From Streptomyces cathayae (GTDB taxonomy: Bacteria > Actinomycetota > Actinomycetes > Streptomycetales > Streptomycetaceae): a DNA stretch of 64,000 bases. Position 1 is the first letter of the stretch; the number at the start of each line of letters is the position of its first letter. Below, in pieces: positions 35,166 to 44,662 of the stretch. The position numbers and the translations under genes are program-made. The stretch covers positions 62,001 to 126,000 of the forward strand of contig NZ_CP121683.1 of the NCBI RefSeq assembly GCF_029760955.1, in the 5' to 3' direction. Below the pieces are notes generated by a model that had not been told where the DNA came from, ran no database searches, and worked only from the letters and a program-made list of their open reading frames with translations.

Positions 35166-37115
35166 GTGACCGGCCAAGATTCCAGCATTGTGCTCCCCTT
35201 GGAATTTCTCCTTACTGCAATGGCCGCCTGCGGCCCGGACGACCCTGTGGTGCAACTGGCGACACAGCAGGTCGGGACGGCGCAGCCTCGGTACGACCAG
35301 TCAGTCCTCATGGAAGCTCTGCTGTCGGGCCCGTATGCGCAAGAGGCACCTTCATGGCTTCTGGAGGCAGCCGTGGCGGCAGGTCCAGAGGCCGAAGCGG
35401 ATCCGTCTGGCTTCGGTCCGCGGCCGGGACTGGTCGCGGCCGCCCTCGAGCACCCGTCGTGCCCGACCTCCCTGCGGGAGCAAACGCTCAGGCGATGCAC
35501 CATCGATCAGTTGGGCTTGCTCGGGACGCCGCGTGCTGGTGAATGCCTCGCCGCCGCGGTCGCTGCGGAGCTGCGTACCCGCAGCGGCGCACCGCTGCCC
35601 ATGACTGCGCAGCTGCTCCAAAAGCCGACTCCGCCCCAGACCGTACTCCGGCAAGGCCCGTTGCACACTCTGGTGTTCGAAGCCGCTCGGGACACGCTGC
35701 CCACCGTGCCTGACCCCGAAGAAGTGGGCGAGGGATCCGACACCGGCGACGAGTGGAAGCAGTACAAACAGGCTTACGAAGCGTGGCAGAGCATGTGGCG
35801 TCAGGTGCTCGACCGGCACCCGCAGCGTCACCGGGAGCTCATAGCGTGGGCTGTCGGCACCGACGCTGAGCGGGTGATCTGCGACGAGCTGCTCGGCAGT
35901 CTGCCATGGGCCGTCGAACCAGCGCTGCTGGCCGAGCTCGCCAAGGCCGACCTTGAGCGTTTCTCCTTCGAGGTGCTGCTGGCCCGGGGCTGCCGCATGC
36001 TCCGCGCCGGATCGGACGAGCAGCAGGTCCTGGACCACTTCGCCACGGACCTGTCCGCCCTTACGGACGAGGAGCAGGTGCCCTTCCACCATGCCCTGCG
36101 CTGTAAGAGCACCACGCTGCTCGACATGGGGTGCTGCGCCCCCGTCACCTGGGTACAGCGCGCGGCCTCAGGGACCTGGCGCCACCTCCTCAACCCCACG
36201 CAGGCCAAAGACGGATACCGGCCTGTCCATTGGCAGGCGTCCACCGCTATGCTCACCGACCTCGCCGCGCAGTTCGCCAAGACCGCCGCCCGCGCCCTGC
36301 CGTACTGGGAGCCTAAGAAGCGCTCTTGGGGGATAACCGCGCGCGAGGTGGCCTGGGTCCGCGACATGGTGCTGCGCCTTCCGACCATCACCGAGGACAT
36401 CAAGGCCGGGGTCCTTCCCATCGTCCGCGACGCGCGCGAGCGGCTGAGATATCGCCGCTCAGGTCTCCAGCCACGTCATGACGAGCGAGGCGAGCTCCAG
36501 GAGATCCTCGGCACAATCGAGCGTGTCCTCGCCGATCCTGCCCCCGCAGCCGGCGCGGACCGCCGCTGGACCGCGCTCGGAGCCCCGGACGAAATGGCCG
36601 TGCGCGACCTGGCCCGCATCCAGACGCAGGCGCTGAGTGACTACCTGGACCGGCATGCCGGCGACGACTCTCTCGTGGAGAAGGCCCTTCTCTCCTGCGC
36701 CGCCAGCGGATACCGGTCCCACGACGACTTCGAGGAAGTGCTGCGCCGCCACAGCTCCCCCGACACGGTGTTGCTTCCTCTCACCGAGCGTCTGCGCACG
36801 AACCTCGGAGGCGGACCCTCCTGGCGTGAGGCCTGGACCCGCCTGGTCCTGGCTGGACCGGAGGCCGGCCCTGCACTCGTGCGTGCCCTGCCAGCCTGGT
36901 CGGCGCTGCGCGCCCGGAGCGACCGCCACGGAACCGCGCACCCTGCGGTGGTCGCCACCGTACGCGAGGCCCTGGGCACCGACCAGGACGCCTGGGGCCG
37001 CTTCGCGGCCTGCCCCGCCACCCAATCCGGGCCCACCGCCTGGCTGCGTCTGGGCGACCTGCTGGACGCAGCCGCCGCGGGAGTCCCGTGGCCGAAGCCG
37101 CCGGGCAGCCGATAA
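35166..37115 (+). CDS. Large hypothetical protein, 649 residues
   Basis: The start is GTG 35166 with GGAG about 9 nt upstream. The protein is mostly helical and rich in Ala, Leu and Glu, with repeated segments such as ALLSGPYAQEAPSWLLEAAV, RHPQRHRELIAWAVGTDAE and LLAELAKADLERFSFEVLLA that suggest an alpha-solenoid (HEAT/ARM-like) scaffold. No Walker, nuclease, protease or membrane motif is visible. Codon usage is typical of the window and the frame is undisturbed. It follows the MerR-like gene and precedes a coiled-coil/winged-helix paralogue. Function unknown; a sensor or scaffold protein is possible. Confidence 0.7.
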   Translation: MTGQDSSIVLPLEFLLTAMAACGPDDPVVQLATQQVGTAQPRYDQSVLMEALLSGPYAQEAPSWLLEAAVAAGPEAEADPSGFGPRPGLVAAALEHPSCPTSLREQTLRRCTIDQLGLLGTPRAGECLAAAVAAELRTRSGAPLPMTAQLLQKPTPPQTVLRQGPLHTLVFEAARDTLPTVPDPEEVGEGSDTGDEWKQYKQAYEAWQSMWRQVLDRHPQRHRELIAWAVGTDAERVICDELLGSLPWAVEPALLAELAKADLERFSFEVLLARGCRMLRAGSDEQQVLDHFATDLSALTDEEQVPFHHALRCKSTTLLDMGCCAPVTWVQRAASGTWRHLLNPTQAKDGYRPVHWQASTAMLTDLAAQFAKTAARALPYWEPKKRSWGITAREVAWVRDMVLRLPTITEDIKAGVLPIVRDARERLRYRRSGLQPRHDERGELQEILGTIERVLADPAPAAGADRRWTALGAPDEMAVRDLARIQTQALSDYLDRHAGDDSLVEKALLSCAASGYRSHDDFEEVLRRHSSPDTVLLPLTERLRTNLGGGPSWREAWTRLVLAGPEAGPALVRALPAWSALRARSDRHGTAHPAVVATVREALGTDQDAWGRFAACPATQSGPTAWLRLGDLLDAAAAGVPWPKPPGSR

Positions 37116-37335
37116 ACCCTGCCACGCCCCCACCGGAACACTGCTGCACAACGGCGCTGAGAGACCGCACCGACCACATGGGGAAACGCGGGGTCTCTGC
37201 GGCAGTCGCGGCTTGCTCTGTGGAGCGGACATACCGCCACGCGGACAAGTGCCGGGAACTGTGCGAAGGTGTCCGGCCGTTGCGTCGGTATCGGTCACTG
37301 TGCTGTACCGCAGAAGTAGCAATCTGCATGTGGCG

Positions 37336-37362
37336 GTAGCTGCCGCCGCGTAGGGCAGCTAC
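37336..37362. terminator. Terminator-like hairpin
   Basis: GTAGCTGCC and GGCAGCTAC form a perfect 9-bp stem with a 9-nt loop, 220 bp after the 649-residue gene. The remainder of the 461-bp gap 37116-37576 holds no recognisable gene. Confidence 0.5.
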
Positions 37363-37576
37363 GCGGCCCTACCCCAGTAGGTCGGCAGCATGAACGAGAC
37401 TCGTGCGGTCCTCAACGCGTCATCTGCGTCTGATGGTGGTCGTGTCGAGGACGGATTTGTTTCAGGAGCGAGCTGTTGTGGACGGATACCGGTTCGTTGC
37501 GGGCTTTCAGGGGGCAGTGCAAGATGCGTCGATAACGTCGGGGACGGCCTCGTCTGATGTGGTGGAGGGCGGATTC

Positions 37577-38203
37577 ATGCCAGAACCCGTCGTGGTGTCC
37601 TCGTCGTTGCGTGCCCGGTACACAGCCATGCTGGCGGCTGACCTGGAAGGCGTTGCGGTGGAACGCCAGCGGATCGAAGAGGAGTTCGCTACGCTACACC
37701 GCCGGCTGCGGGCCCTGGACAGAGAACACGCGTGGCTGACGCGTATGCAGCAGGAGCTGACGACGCTGGCGGTGGCAGACAGTGGCACCGTCGTTGCTCA
37801 TGGCCCGGCCGCCTTTGCCGGTGCCAGTGCGCTGGGCGACGCGGCGTCCGGGCCGCGAGGGTCGGCAGTGAGGCCGTCTGCTGGCCTGGCCGCGGCCAAG
37901 GAGCCGAAGCTGCGGGAGCTGATCGTTGAGGAACTGCGGTGTCAGGCCAGGCCACTGTCCTCCAGCGAGGTGACCGCTGTACTGCGCCGGGCCCATCCGG
38001 GCCGGAGGCTCAAGGAGCCGGCCATGCGGCGGGCACTGGAGGCGCTCGTGGGGCAGGAGCGGGTTCAGCGGCGTAGGCGCGGTGGCCGGGTGTTGTATTC
38101 GGTTGCCGATGCCGTGGCCGTGGTCGGCGGTGCTGCGGGCCTGAGCCTGGTGGCTGACCGGCCTGCTGCCGGGCACGTAGGGGGTCATGCCGCGGCGTCG
38201 TAG
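37577..38203 (+). CDS. Coiled-coil plus winged-helix protein, copy 2
   Basis: A 208-residue paralogue of the protein at 32206. The N-terminal coiled coil is MLAADLEGVAVERQRIEEEF and LHRRLRALDREHAWLTRMQQ; the linker here is Ala/Gly-rich rather than Lys-rich; the C-terminal module is KLRELIVEELRCQARPLSSS, AVLRRAHPGRRLKEPAMRRA and LEALVGQERVQRRRRGG. ATG 37577 has GGAGGG 7 nt upstream. Its last bases overlap the convergent helicase remnant. The change of linker suggests the two copies have different DNA-binding strength or partners. Confidence 0.78.
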   Translation: MPEPVVVSSSLRARYTAMLAADLEGVAVERQRIEEEFATLHRRLRALDREHAWLTRMQQELTTLAVADSGTVVAHGPAAFAGASALGDAASGPRGSAVRPSAGLAAAKEPKLRELIVEELRCQARPLSSSEVTAVLRRAHPGRRLKEPAMRRALEALVGQERVQRRRRGGRVLYSVADAVAVVGGAAGLSLVADRPAAGHVGGHAAAS

Positions 38204-38795
38204 GGGGCGGGGGCCAGGAAGACGGGCAGTGTGTGGAATCCGAGGACTTCGAGCGCGGTCTGCTGCTCGGGGGTCAGCTGTGCACGGTCGCGGTGGCGGC
38301 GTAGCAGCCAGGCGCCGAGGCGGACAGGTGTGCCGTCGAGGTCTTCGGCGTGGTCGGCCGGCACCTGCAGGTGGCCGTGGCGGGCGTGGTACTGGCGGGC
38401 GGCTCGCAGTCCGCGGTTGAAGGCGCGGGCGCGTACGTTGGCGGGCCGGGTGAGAAGCATGCTGTGGGGGTGGGCGTCGGGGCATGCGCGGGTGAGGGCA
38501 TCCAGCAGGTGTTCTGCTGGGAGTCGAGGAGGTGGTGGTCGTTGATCTGGCGATCCAGCCAGGTGTCCCAGGATGAGTCGCGGTCGGCGGGGCGGTGGTA
38601 AGCGCATCGCCAGTCGCTGCTGGTCAGGCGGCGTCGGATCTGGACGTAGGTGTACTGCCAGCGCAGGCTCCAGGGTGGGTTCCAGAAGGGGTCGACTGCT
38701 TGGAGGGAGGCGATGCGGGCGGGGGCGAGCTGGCCGGTGTCGGCGCGGCGTCGCATGGTCTCCAGCCAGGCGGCGATTCGGCGGTCGCCGCTGTG
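38185..38795 (-). pseudogene. Helicase with helicase-associated (HA) domains, C-terminal part
   Basis: The distal part of the helicase gene that starts at 41846 and is cut by the IS3-family element at 38796-40125. It encodes HA domains (GDRRIAAWLETMRRRADTGQ, LQAVDPFWNPPWSLRWQYTY, then ARAFNRGLRAARQYHARHGH and VRLGAWLLRRHRDRAQLTPE). A second lesion near 38519-38521, one missing base in a G run, shifts the frame between DHHLLDS and PAEHLLDALTRACPDA. Taking out the IS with one copy of the gtg duplication and correcting both single-base losses gives a continuous 776-residue protein. Confidence 0.85.
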
Positions 38796-38865
38796 TGAGG
38801 TTCCCCCGAGATGCGGAGAATGGTGACAGCAGGTCAGGTAGGACTCACAGAGAGGAGCCCTGCTG

Positions 38866-39174
38866 ATGCCTGCCCCGAGGAAATACCCACTGGAGTTGCG
38901 TGAGCGCGCGGTGCGGATGTACCGCACTGCGGAGCCGAAGCCCGTGATCCGCCGCATGGCCGAGGAACTCGGTGTCCATCATGAGGCCCTGCGCGGCTGG
39001 ATCCGCCAGGCCGAGGCCGACGCCGGCGAACGCGACGACCTGCTCACCAGCGACGAACGCGCCGAGCTGGCCGCGCTGCGCAAGGAGAACACCCAGCTCA
39101 AGCGGTCCAACGAGATCCTGCGGACGGCCTCGGCTTTTTTCGCGGCACAGCTCGACCCGACCCGGCCCAGGTGA
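38866..39174 (+). CDS. IS3-family transposase OrfA
   Basis: A 102-residue helix-turn-helix protein (RKYPLELRERAVRMYRTA, HHEALRGWIRQAEADAGERD) with a leucine-zipper-like tail (ALRKENTQLKRSNEILRTA). It binds the IS ends and is fused to OrfB by frameshifting. Near its end lies a run of six T (39135-39140); a -1 slip there continues into OrfB without meeting a stop. Confidence 0.93.
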   Translation: MPAPRKYPLELRERAVRMYRTAEPKPVIRRMAEELGVHHEALRGWIRQAEADAGERDDLLTSDERAELAALRKENTQLKRSNEILRTASAFFAAQLDPTRPR

Positions 39175-40094
39175 CCGCGCTCCTCGACGAGCACGAGAAC
39201 CTGGAGGTCGAGCCCACCCTCCGGGAACTGCACATCCCTTCCTCCACCTACTACCGCTGGCGCCGGGCGAAGAAGGAGCCGTGCGAACGGCACCGCCGGG
39301 ACACCGAGCTGACCAGGCAGATCCAGCAGATCCACACCGACTCCGGCGGAATCTACGGCTCGCCCCGCGTGCACGCCGTCCTGAAGCGCGAAGGCGTCTA
39401 CGTCGGCCGCAAACGAGTCGAACGGCTCATGCGCGAAGCCGGCCTCGCCGGGATCAGTCCTCGCCGGACGGGCAAGGGCTTCACCCGCCGCGACCGGGAC
39501 GCCGACCTCGCCCCGGATTTGGTCAGGCGCGACTTCACCGCCGACAGGCCGAACCGGCTGTGGGTCACCGACCTCACCATGATCTCGACCCTTGAGGGAC
39601 CCTTGTGGCTGTCGGCGATCAGGGACGCGTTCTCCCGTCGGGTGGTGGCCTGGGAGACCTCCGCCCACGCGGACGCCGACCTCGTGCTGGCCACCCTCGA
39701 GTACGCCCTCGCGTCCCGGGAGGTCGAGCCCGGCCAGCTGATTCACCATGCGGACCACGGCTGTCAGTACACGTCCGTGAAGCTCACAACACGCTTGGTG
39801 CGGGCAGGAATTGAGGCATCCATGGGCTCCGTCGGGGACTCGTACGACAACGCCCTGGCGGAGAACCTCTGGATGCTCATCAAGACCGAGGGCCTCCGCG
39901 GCCGCACCTTCGCCACCCGGGCCGAGGCGAACCTCGCGCTCTTCGAGTACATCGACGGGTTCTACAACAGTCGGCGCATCCAGAAACGCCTCGGCTACCT
40001 CAGCCCCGTCGAGTTCGAAGAGAAGCACTACGCCGAGCAGGCAGCGTCCGAACGAGTGAACCTGAAACCCCGCCAACCCGCTCTGACCAGCTGA
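39171..40094 (+). CDS. IS3-family transposase OrfB (integrase core)
   Basis: 307 residues from a GTG that overlaps the OrfA stop. The integrase catalytic triad is visible: LWVTDLTMIS (D), IHHADHGCQYTS (D) and NALAENLWMLIKTE (E). It has the N-terminal HTH_21-like GGIYGSPRVHAVLKREG and the C-terminal YNSRRIQKRLGYLSPVEFE. The frame upstream of its GTG is open back to the T6 run in OrfA, so the active enzyme is most likely the OrfAB fusion. Confidence 0.95.
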   Translation: MTALLDEHENLEVEPTLRELHIPSSTYYRWRRAKKEPCERHRRDTELTRQIQQIHTDSGGIYGSPRVHAVLKREGVYVGRKRVERLMREAGLAGISPRRTGKGFTRRDRDADLAPDLVRRDFTADRPNRLWVTDLTMISTLEGPLWLSAIRDAFSRRVVAWETSAHADADLVLATLEYALASREVEPGQLIHHADHGCQYTSVKLTTRLVRAGIEASMGSVGDSYDNALAENLWMLIKTEGLRGRTFATRAEANLALFEYIDGFYNSRRIQKRLGYLSPVEFEEKHYAEQAASERVNLKPRQPALTS

Positions 40095-40125
40095 TCAGCC
40101 CCTCCCGAGCAACGGGGGAACCTCA

Positions 40126-41846
40126 GTGGGCGTGTTTGCCGAGCGCGAGGGTGCCGTGGCGGGTGGCGCTGGCTGCTGCGCGGTTGAGGTGGTGTTCGAA
40201 GCTCTCGGGCGGGTGGGGCCATGAGATGCCCAGGCTGGTCAGGGCGGCGATGCGTTCGATGGGCAGTGCGCCTGCGGCGTACAGGGAGCGTTGCTGTCCG
40301 ATCCATTGTCCGAGGGCCAGGCCGTTTCTGGTGACGTGTTCGCTGGGCACGTTCAGGTGTCCGTGCTGGCTGTGGAAGGCCCGGGCGGCGTGCCAGCCGT
40401 TGTCCCAGAAGGCGTTGTTGCGGGGTTTGTGGGTGAGCAGTTTCAGGGTGCGGTTGACTTCTGCGGCACGGTGGGGGCGGGCTGGGACGGGTTGCAGCCG
40501 CCGCTTCTTGTGGCTGCTGAAGCGCTCGTGGAGCTTGCTGTCGTAGACGGCCAGGCCGTTGAAGAAGGCCCAGAAGTCGGAGAAGGCGGAGGACTCCATC
40601 GCCTCGTGCAGCTTCTGCCTGGGGGCGAGGTAGACGGGGAGGAAAATCGAGGCGCGTTTGGCCTGGCCGGGGGGTTTGCGCAGGGCTCGTCCGATGGTCT
40701 GTGCGATCTTGACGGGGCTGCGGCAGGGGTCGGCGATGAAGATGCCGTCGGTGTCGGGGGCGTCGACGCCTTCGCACAGCACCCGCACGCTGGACAGGAC
40801 GGCGCCGTCATGACGGTCGGCGGCGCTGCCGGGGGTGAGGGGGGAGAAGTGGGTGAACTCGCGGAGGTAGGCGTGGCGTTGCCAGGGCGGCTGGCCGGTG
40901 TACAGGGCGCGTGCCCAGGGGTTGCGGATGCCGGTGTGGTCGGCGAGGGCGTGGGCGGTTTCGGGCAGGGAGTCGGCGAAGCCGCGGGCGGCGGCAATAC
41001 GGCCGTGAAAGGTGAGGATGGTGCGGACGTCGTGTTCGGCCATGGCGGTCAGCAGCATCGCCTGCATCGTTGCCAGACGCAGGCCGTCCAGGTGCGGGGT
41101 GGGCCGGTCCGTGTGGAGGACGTCGAGGAGTCCGCGGTCTCGGACTTCGGGGATGACGAGCTGGTATTCAGCGAGGATGCCGCGCTCGATGGCGTCGGCC
41201 AGGCTGAGGTGATAGACGGTGGGGTCGTCCATGGAGGCGAGTCGCACGAGGCGGGGGTGTGCCTGCCGTGGCCGGGCGGGGATGCGCCAGTTGCGGGGGT
41301 TGCGGTCATGTAGAGCCGGTGCGCGGCAGGGACGGCGCGGTCGTCGTGGATGAGTCCCCATTGTTTGTCCCAGTTGCCGCTGGTGCGGTGGGCTTCGTCG
41401 GCCAGGGCAAAGGCCCACTTGGGCAGGTGGTGGGATTGGTGGGCCCGGACCAGTGTGGGCAGGGAGTCGTAGGTGGCGAAGACGGCGGTGCGGCCGCCGC
41501 AGGCGACGCGGCTCGCCAGTGCCTGGGGGCTGGAGATGAGCGCGAGATGGCCGCGAAGCCTGCGGTCGTACACGCCGGGCAGTGAGCACACGCCGATGAG
41601 CTGGTCGAAGCCGTCGTCTGCGAGCCAGCGGGCTGCGGTCTGTGTCAGCAGGTCGAGGGTGGGGACGACCACGAGGACGGGGCCGCGGGGTGCGAAGTGT
41701 TCGGCGATGCGCTTGCCGATGAGGGTTTTACCGGTGCCGCAGGCGGCGACGATGGTTGCGGCGGGCAGTCGTCGGTGCAGGAGGGCATGCGCTCCCGCTT
41801 CGATGGCCTCTTCCTGGTGGGGGCGCAGTTGAGCACGGCCAGACAT
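40126..41846 (-). pseudogene. DEAD/DEAH-type helicase with HA domains, N-terminal part
   Basis: The proximal part of the gene cut by the IS3 element. From ATG 41846 it shows LRPHQEEAIEAGAHAL, Walker A VAACGTGKTLIGKR, motif II ALADEAHRTSG and motif III MTATP. Within MTATP-RNWR one base of a five-G run (41295-41299 on the plus strand) is missing, and the downstream frame continues with SMDDPTVYHLSLADAIERGI, motif VI QTIGRALRKP and the first HA domain WHAARAFHSQHGHLNVPSEH. Superfamily 2 helicases of this kind are frequent on Streptomyces plasmids and chromosome arms. The gene is divergent from tniQ. Confidence 0.87.
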
Positions 41847-42369
41847 GCGGCGCTCCGATTCCCTCTCGGCCGAACTCGGTGCCTGCGGGCCCAGGGGCCG
41901 CGTGCTTCTTCCTCGGGGCAGTGTGGCAGGTGCTCCGGCGCTCGGGCGGTTCCGACCGGAGATGGCCATGGTTGACCTGGTGGGCGCGATATGTGATCAG
42001 CGCCGGGGTCGGGCGGGTGCCGGTTTTGTTCAGATGGTTGGTCGGTGGCGGCCGGCGGGGTTCGGTCGGAGTTAGATGAGGGAGTTGGCCGGCCGGACGC
42101 TGCGTGGGGAGGGTGCCATGACGGGGCGGGACCCGTTGTTGGGACGGCGCCGGATGCACCTGGGTTTGCGGTTTTTGCAAGGAGAGTCGACGGGTTCGTA
42201 TGTGACCCGGCTGGCCGCCCGCAATCTACGCCCGGTGGAGGCGGTACTGGCCAGTATGGGCAGCGGCCCGATGCCGGTGGACGCGCAGTACACCGAGATG
42301 TATGTCAGCCGGTATGCCCGCGAGCGGCTGGCCAATCGGGACTGCTGCATGATCGGGTGACAGCGGGGT

Positions 42370-43259
42370 TTATGCAGCCAGGGCTGCGGCTGGGGTCATG
42401 ATGGTCTCGTACTCGACGGGGGTCAATCGGGCCAGGCGTTTCTGGCGCCGGCGTCGGTGGTAGGTGCGCTCGATCCAGGTCACGATCGCGATCCGCAACT
42501 CCTGGCGGGTGGCCCAGGTACGGCGGTCGAGGACGTTGTTCTGCAGCAGCGCGAAGAAGCTCTCCATGGCCGCGTTGTCGCCGGCGGCACCGACTCTCCC
42601 CATCGATCCGATCATGCTGTGACGTGCGAGAACTGCGACGAACTTCCGTGAGCGAAACTGCGACCCGCGGTCGGAATGCACAATGCATCCTGCGACCTGG
42701 TCGCGACGGGCGACGGCGGATTCAAGGGCTCTCACGGCGAGGCTGGACTTCATCCGGGCATCGATGGAATAGCCCACGATGCGGCCCGAGTAGACGTCCT
42801 TGACCGCGCACAGGTACAGCTTGCCCTCGCCGGTGGCGTGTTCGGTGATGTCCGTCAGCCACAGCCGGTTCGGCCCGTCGGCGGTGAAGACGCGCCGCAC
42901 CCGGTCGTCGTGGACCGCAGGGCGGCCTTGACGGTCTTCCCGCGGCCTCTGCGCTTGCCGAACGCGCTCCACCACTGGTTGTCGCGGCAGATCCGCCAGG
43001 CGGTCCGCTCGGCCATCGGCTCACCGGCTGCGCGGGCCTCGTCGAGGAGGAAGCGGTGGCCGAACTCCGGGTCGTCGCGGTGCGCGTTCAACAGGGCGTT
43101 GGCCCGGTATGCCTCGGCCAGCTCGGCATCGGTGACCGGGCAGGCCAGCCACCGGTAGTAGGGCTGGCGGGTCAGATTGAGTACCCGGCACGTCACCGCC
43201 ACCGGCACCCGGCAAGGGGCATCGGCGGCGGCCAGCTCGCGGACGAGCGGGTACATCAT
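42370..43259 (-). pseudogene. IS3-family OrfB, one frameshift
   Basis: The integrase-core protein of the IS in tniQ. It starts at the end of OrfA (VRELAAADAPCRVPVAVTCR, SRQ-type HTH_21 region) and is shifted near 42930, after KRRGRGKTVK. It continues with AVHDDRVRRVFTADGPNRLW and the catalytic motifs WLTDITEHA (D), IVHSDRGSQFRS (D) and AAMESFFALLQ (E). One missing base restores 296 residues. As written the element cannot make its full transposase. Confidence 0.85.
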
Positions 43260-43549
43260 TTTGACGGCAGGTTTGCCTGCGACAAATACGCCGCAGCCCT
43301 GCGCAGCACCTCGTTCTCCTGCTCCAGGAGCCGGATGCGCTTGCGGGCCTCGCGCAGCTCGGCCGACTCACCCGACACTGGTGCGGGCCCGGCGCCCTCC
43401 TCGGCGTCGGCGCGGCGCAGCCACTTCGACAGCGTGATCGGGTGGACGCCGAAGTCGGCGGCGATCTGTTCCAGCGTGACGCCGGGCTCGCGGTTGCGCG
43501 CGACCCGCACGACGTCCTCGCGGAACTCCTTCGGATACGGCTTGGGCAC
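43256..43549 (-). CDS. IS3-family transposase OrfA
   Basis: 97 residues: KPYPKEFREDVVRVARNREP, the helix-turn-helix LEQIAADFGVHPITLSKWLR, and the leucine-zipper-like LREARKRIRLLEQENEVLRR. It overlaps OrfB by 4 bp. It belongs to the IS inside tniQ and is not related in sequence detail to the OrfA at 38866. Confidence 0.92.
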   Translation of the reverse strand: MPKPYPKEFREDVVRVARNREPGVTLEQIAADFGVHPITLSKWLRRADAEEGAGPAPVSGESAELREARKRIRLLEQENEVLRRAAAYLSQANLPSK

Positions 43550-44662
43550 TGCAACATCCTTCCAGGCCGCCTCTCAGCAAGCCAGGTCAGGTGTCACCTG
43601 TCCGTGCAGCAGTCCCATCTGGCCGGGCGGACCGTGGCAGAGATGCAAAAGCGCCTGGTGAGTCTGAGCGATGAGTTTCTTATGCCCGCCGGTGCGGTGG
43701 AGGACTGGGAATGGCCGTGGGACGCGCGGGCCGGCTACGTCGTCCAGGCTTGCTCCCTGTGTGCGGCGCAGCGTGGGACCCGCTCTCCGGCGTGGTTGAT
43801 CCTGCCCGACCCGTGGCATGTGTGTCTGCGTCATCAGCGGTGGACGGACAACTCGCGCAGCATCCGGCGTCCCTATATCGATCTCCGTCCTCTGCGTGAG
43901 GTCGTGCAGGCTCAGCAGCGTCTGAACCGGGTCGTGAAACGCCTGGGCCCCGTCGCCGCACGGTGGGTGCAGGCGGACGCGTATTCCATCCTGGCGCACT
44001 CCGGCTGTCCGTACAGGCCCGAGAAAGTGAGGCAGTGGAACCAGTTGGCTGTGGAGTTAGGTGAGCAGCGGGTGCGGCCGCTGGCCCAGTTCGGCTGGCT
44101 GGCCCTGCTGACTTGGGATCTGGCCTGGCTGGAAGTACGGCGCCTGAGCGGTGCGCTGAGCAAAGCCGAGCACCGGGAGTGGCTACCGCGGGTCAGCCGG
44201 CGGTACGGCTACAGGTTGGCCGGGCCGTTGGCCATCTGGCACGGTCAGCACCGTCCTCTTGCGCACGACTACCTCACGGTGGTGCGCAGCGGTCAGCCAC
44301 TGAGTAAGTGGATCAGGGACGAGATGAGCAAGGCCACCAGGCACGCGCTCCCCTCCCCCTGACGTCGCTGGAGGATTCGACGTGCCTTCCCTGGGTGCGG
44401 CTGCCCGACTCGATGGACCGGCTGTTCCTCTGACCCCGCTCGGCGGCGGTGCGTTGTGTGTCATTCTGCGGCGGCCGGGGATCAGCCGGCGCCGCCTGTC
44501 GGCCGGCTACGAGGGCGGTAGCAGGCGTTCTGGCGAGATCGCAATCCGGACCCACTCGTTCGGGTGAGCCAGACGGCTCCTCCTACCGGGTGGCGCGGCG
44601 GACGGGGATGCTGCGTCCTGTGTCCGGGGCGCCCTGGGCACGGTACGGGTGGAGGGCAGCCG

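Larger units (their letters stand above)
38796..40125 (+). mobile_element. IS3-family insertion sequence, 1330 bp, in helicase gene
   Basis: It has perfect 13-bp terminal inverted repeats TGAGGTTCCCCCG / CGGGGGAACCTCA and is flanked by the 3-bp direct repeat GTG (38793-38795 and 40126-40128). Two overlapping transposase frames fill it. Length, ends and duplication are typical of IS3. The undamaged ends and genes suggest a recent insertion. Confidence 0.95.
42338..43616 (-). mobile_element. IS3-family insertion sequence, 1279 bp, in tniQ
   Basis: The ends begin GGGACTGCTGCA and its exact complement, with partial similarity continuing inward (GGTGACA repeated near both ends). The flanks carry the 3-bp direct repeat ATC (42335-42337 and 43617-43619). 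These boundaries were chosen because they restore the tniQ frame exactly. The element is inserted opposite to tniQ and is distinct from the IS at 38796. Confidence 0.85.
42118..44362 (+). pseudogene. tniQ: TniQ-family transposon target-selection protein, split by an IS
   Basis: Two coding parts, 42118-42337 and 43620-44362, flank an IS3-family element. Deleting the IS and one ATC duplication joins them in frame (RERLANLAGRTVAEMQKRL) into a 320-residue protein. The N-terminus has FLQGESTGSYVTRLAARNLR. The C-terminal part has the TniQ zinc motif CSLCAAQRGTRSPAWLI followed by DPWHVCLRHQRW. TniQ/TnsD proteins recruit the transposition ATPase to a target site or, in CRISPR-associated transposons, to Cascade. 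ATG 42118 has GGAGG 5 nt upstream. It lies upstream of tnsA, tniA and tniB on the same strand. Its interruption should disable targeted transposition. Confidence 0.85.

Noticed and set aside
42358..43596. Shorter boundaries for the IS in tniQ, based on the TGACA/TGTCA ends
   Set aside because: These ends give no target duplication and do not restore the tniQ frame, whereas 42338-43616 with ATC repeats does both.
27490..44362. CRISPR array or Cas genes that could make the Tn7-like module a CRISPR-associated transposon
   Set aside because: No regularly spaced direct repeats and no Cas-like protein were seen; the neighbouring helicases are UvrD-like and HA-domain types.
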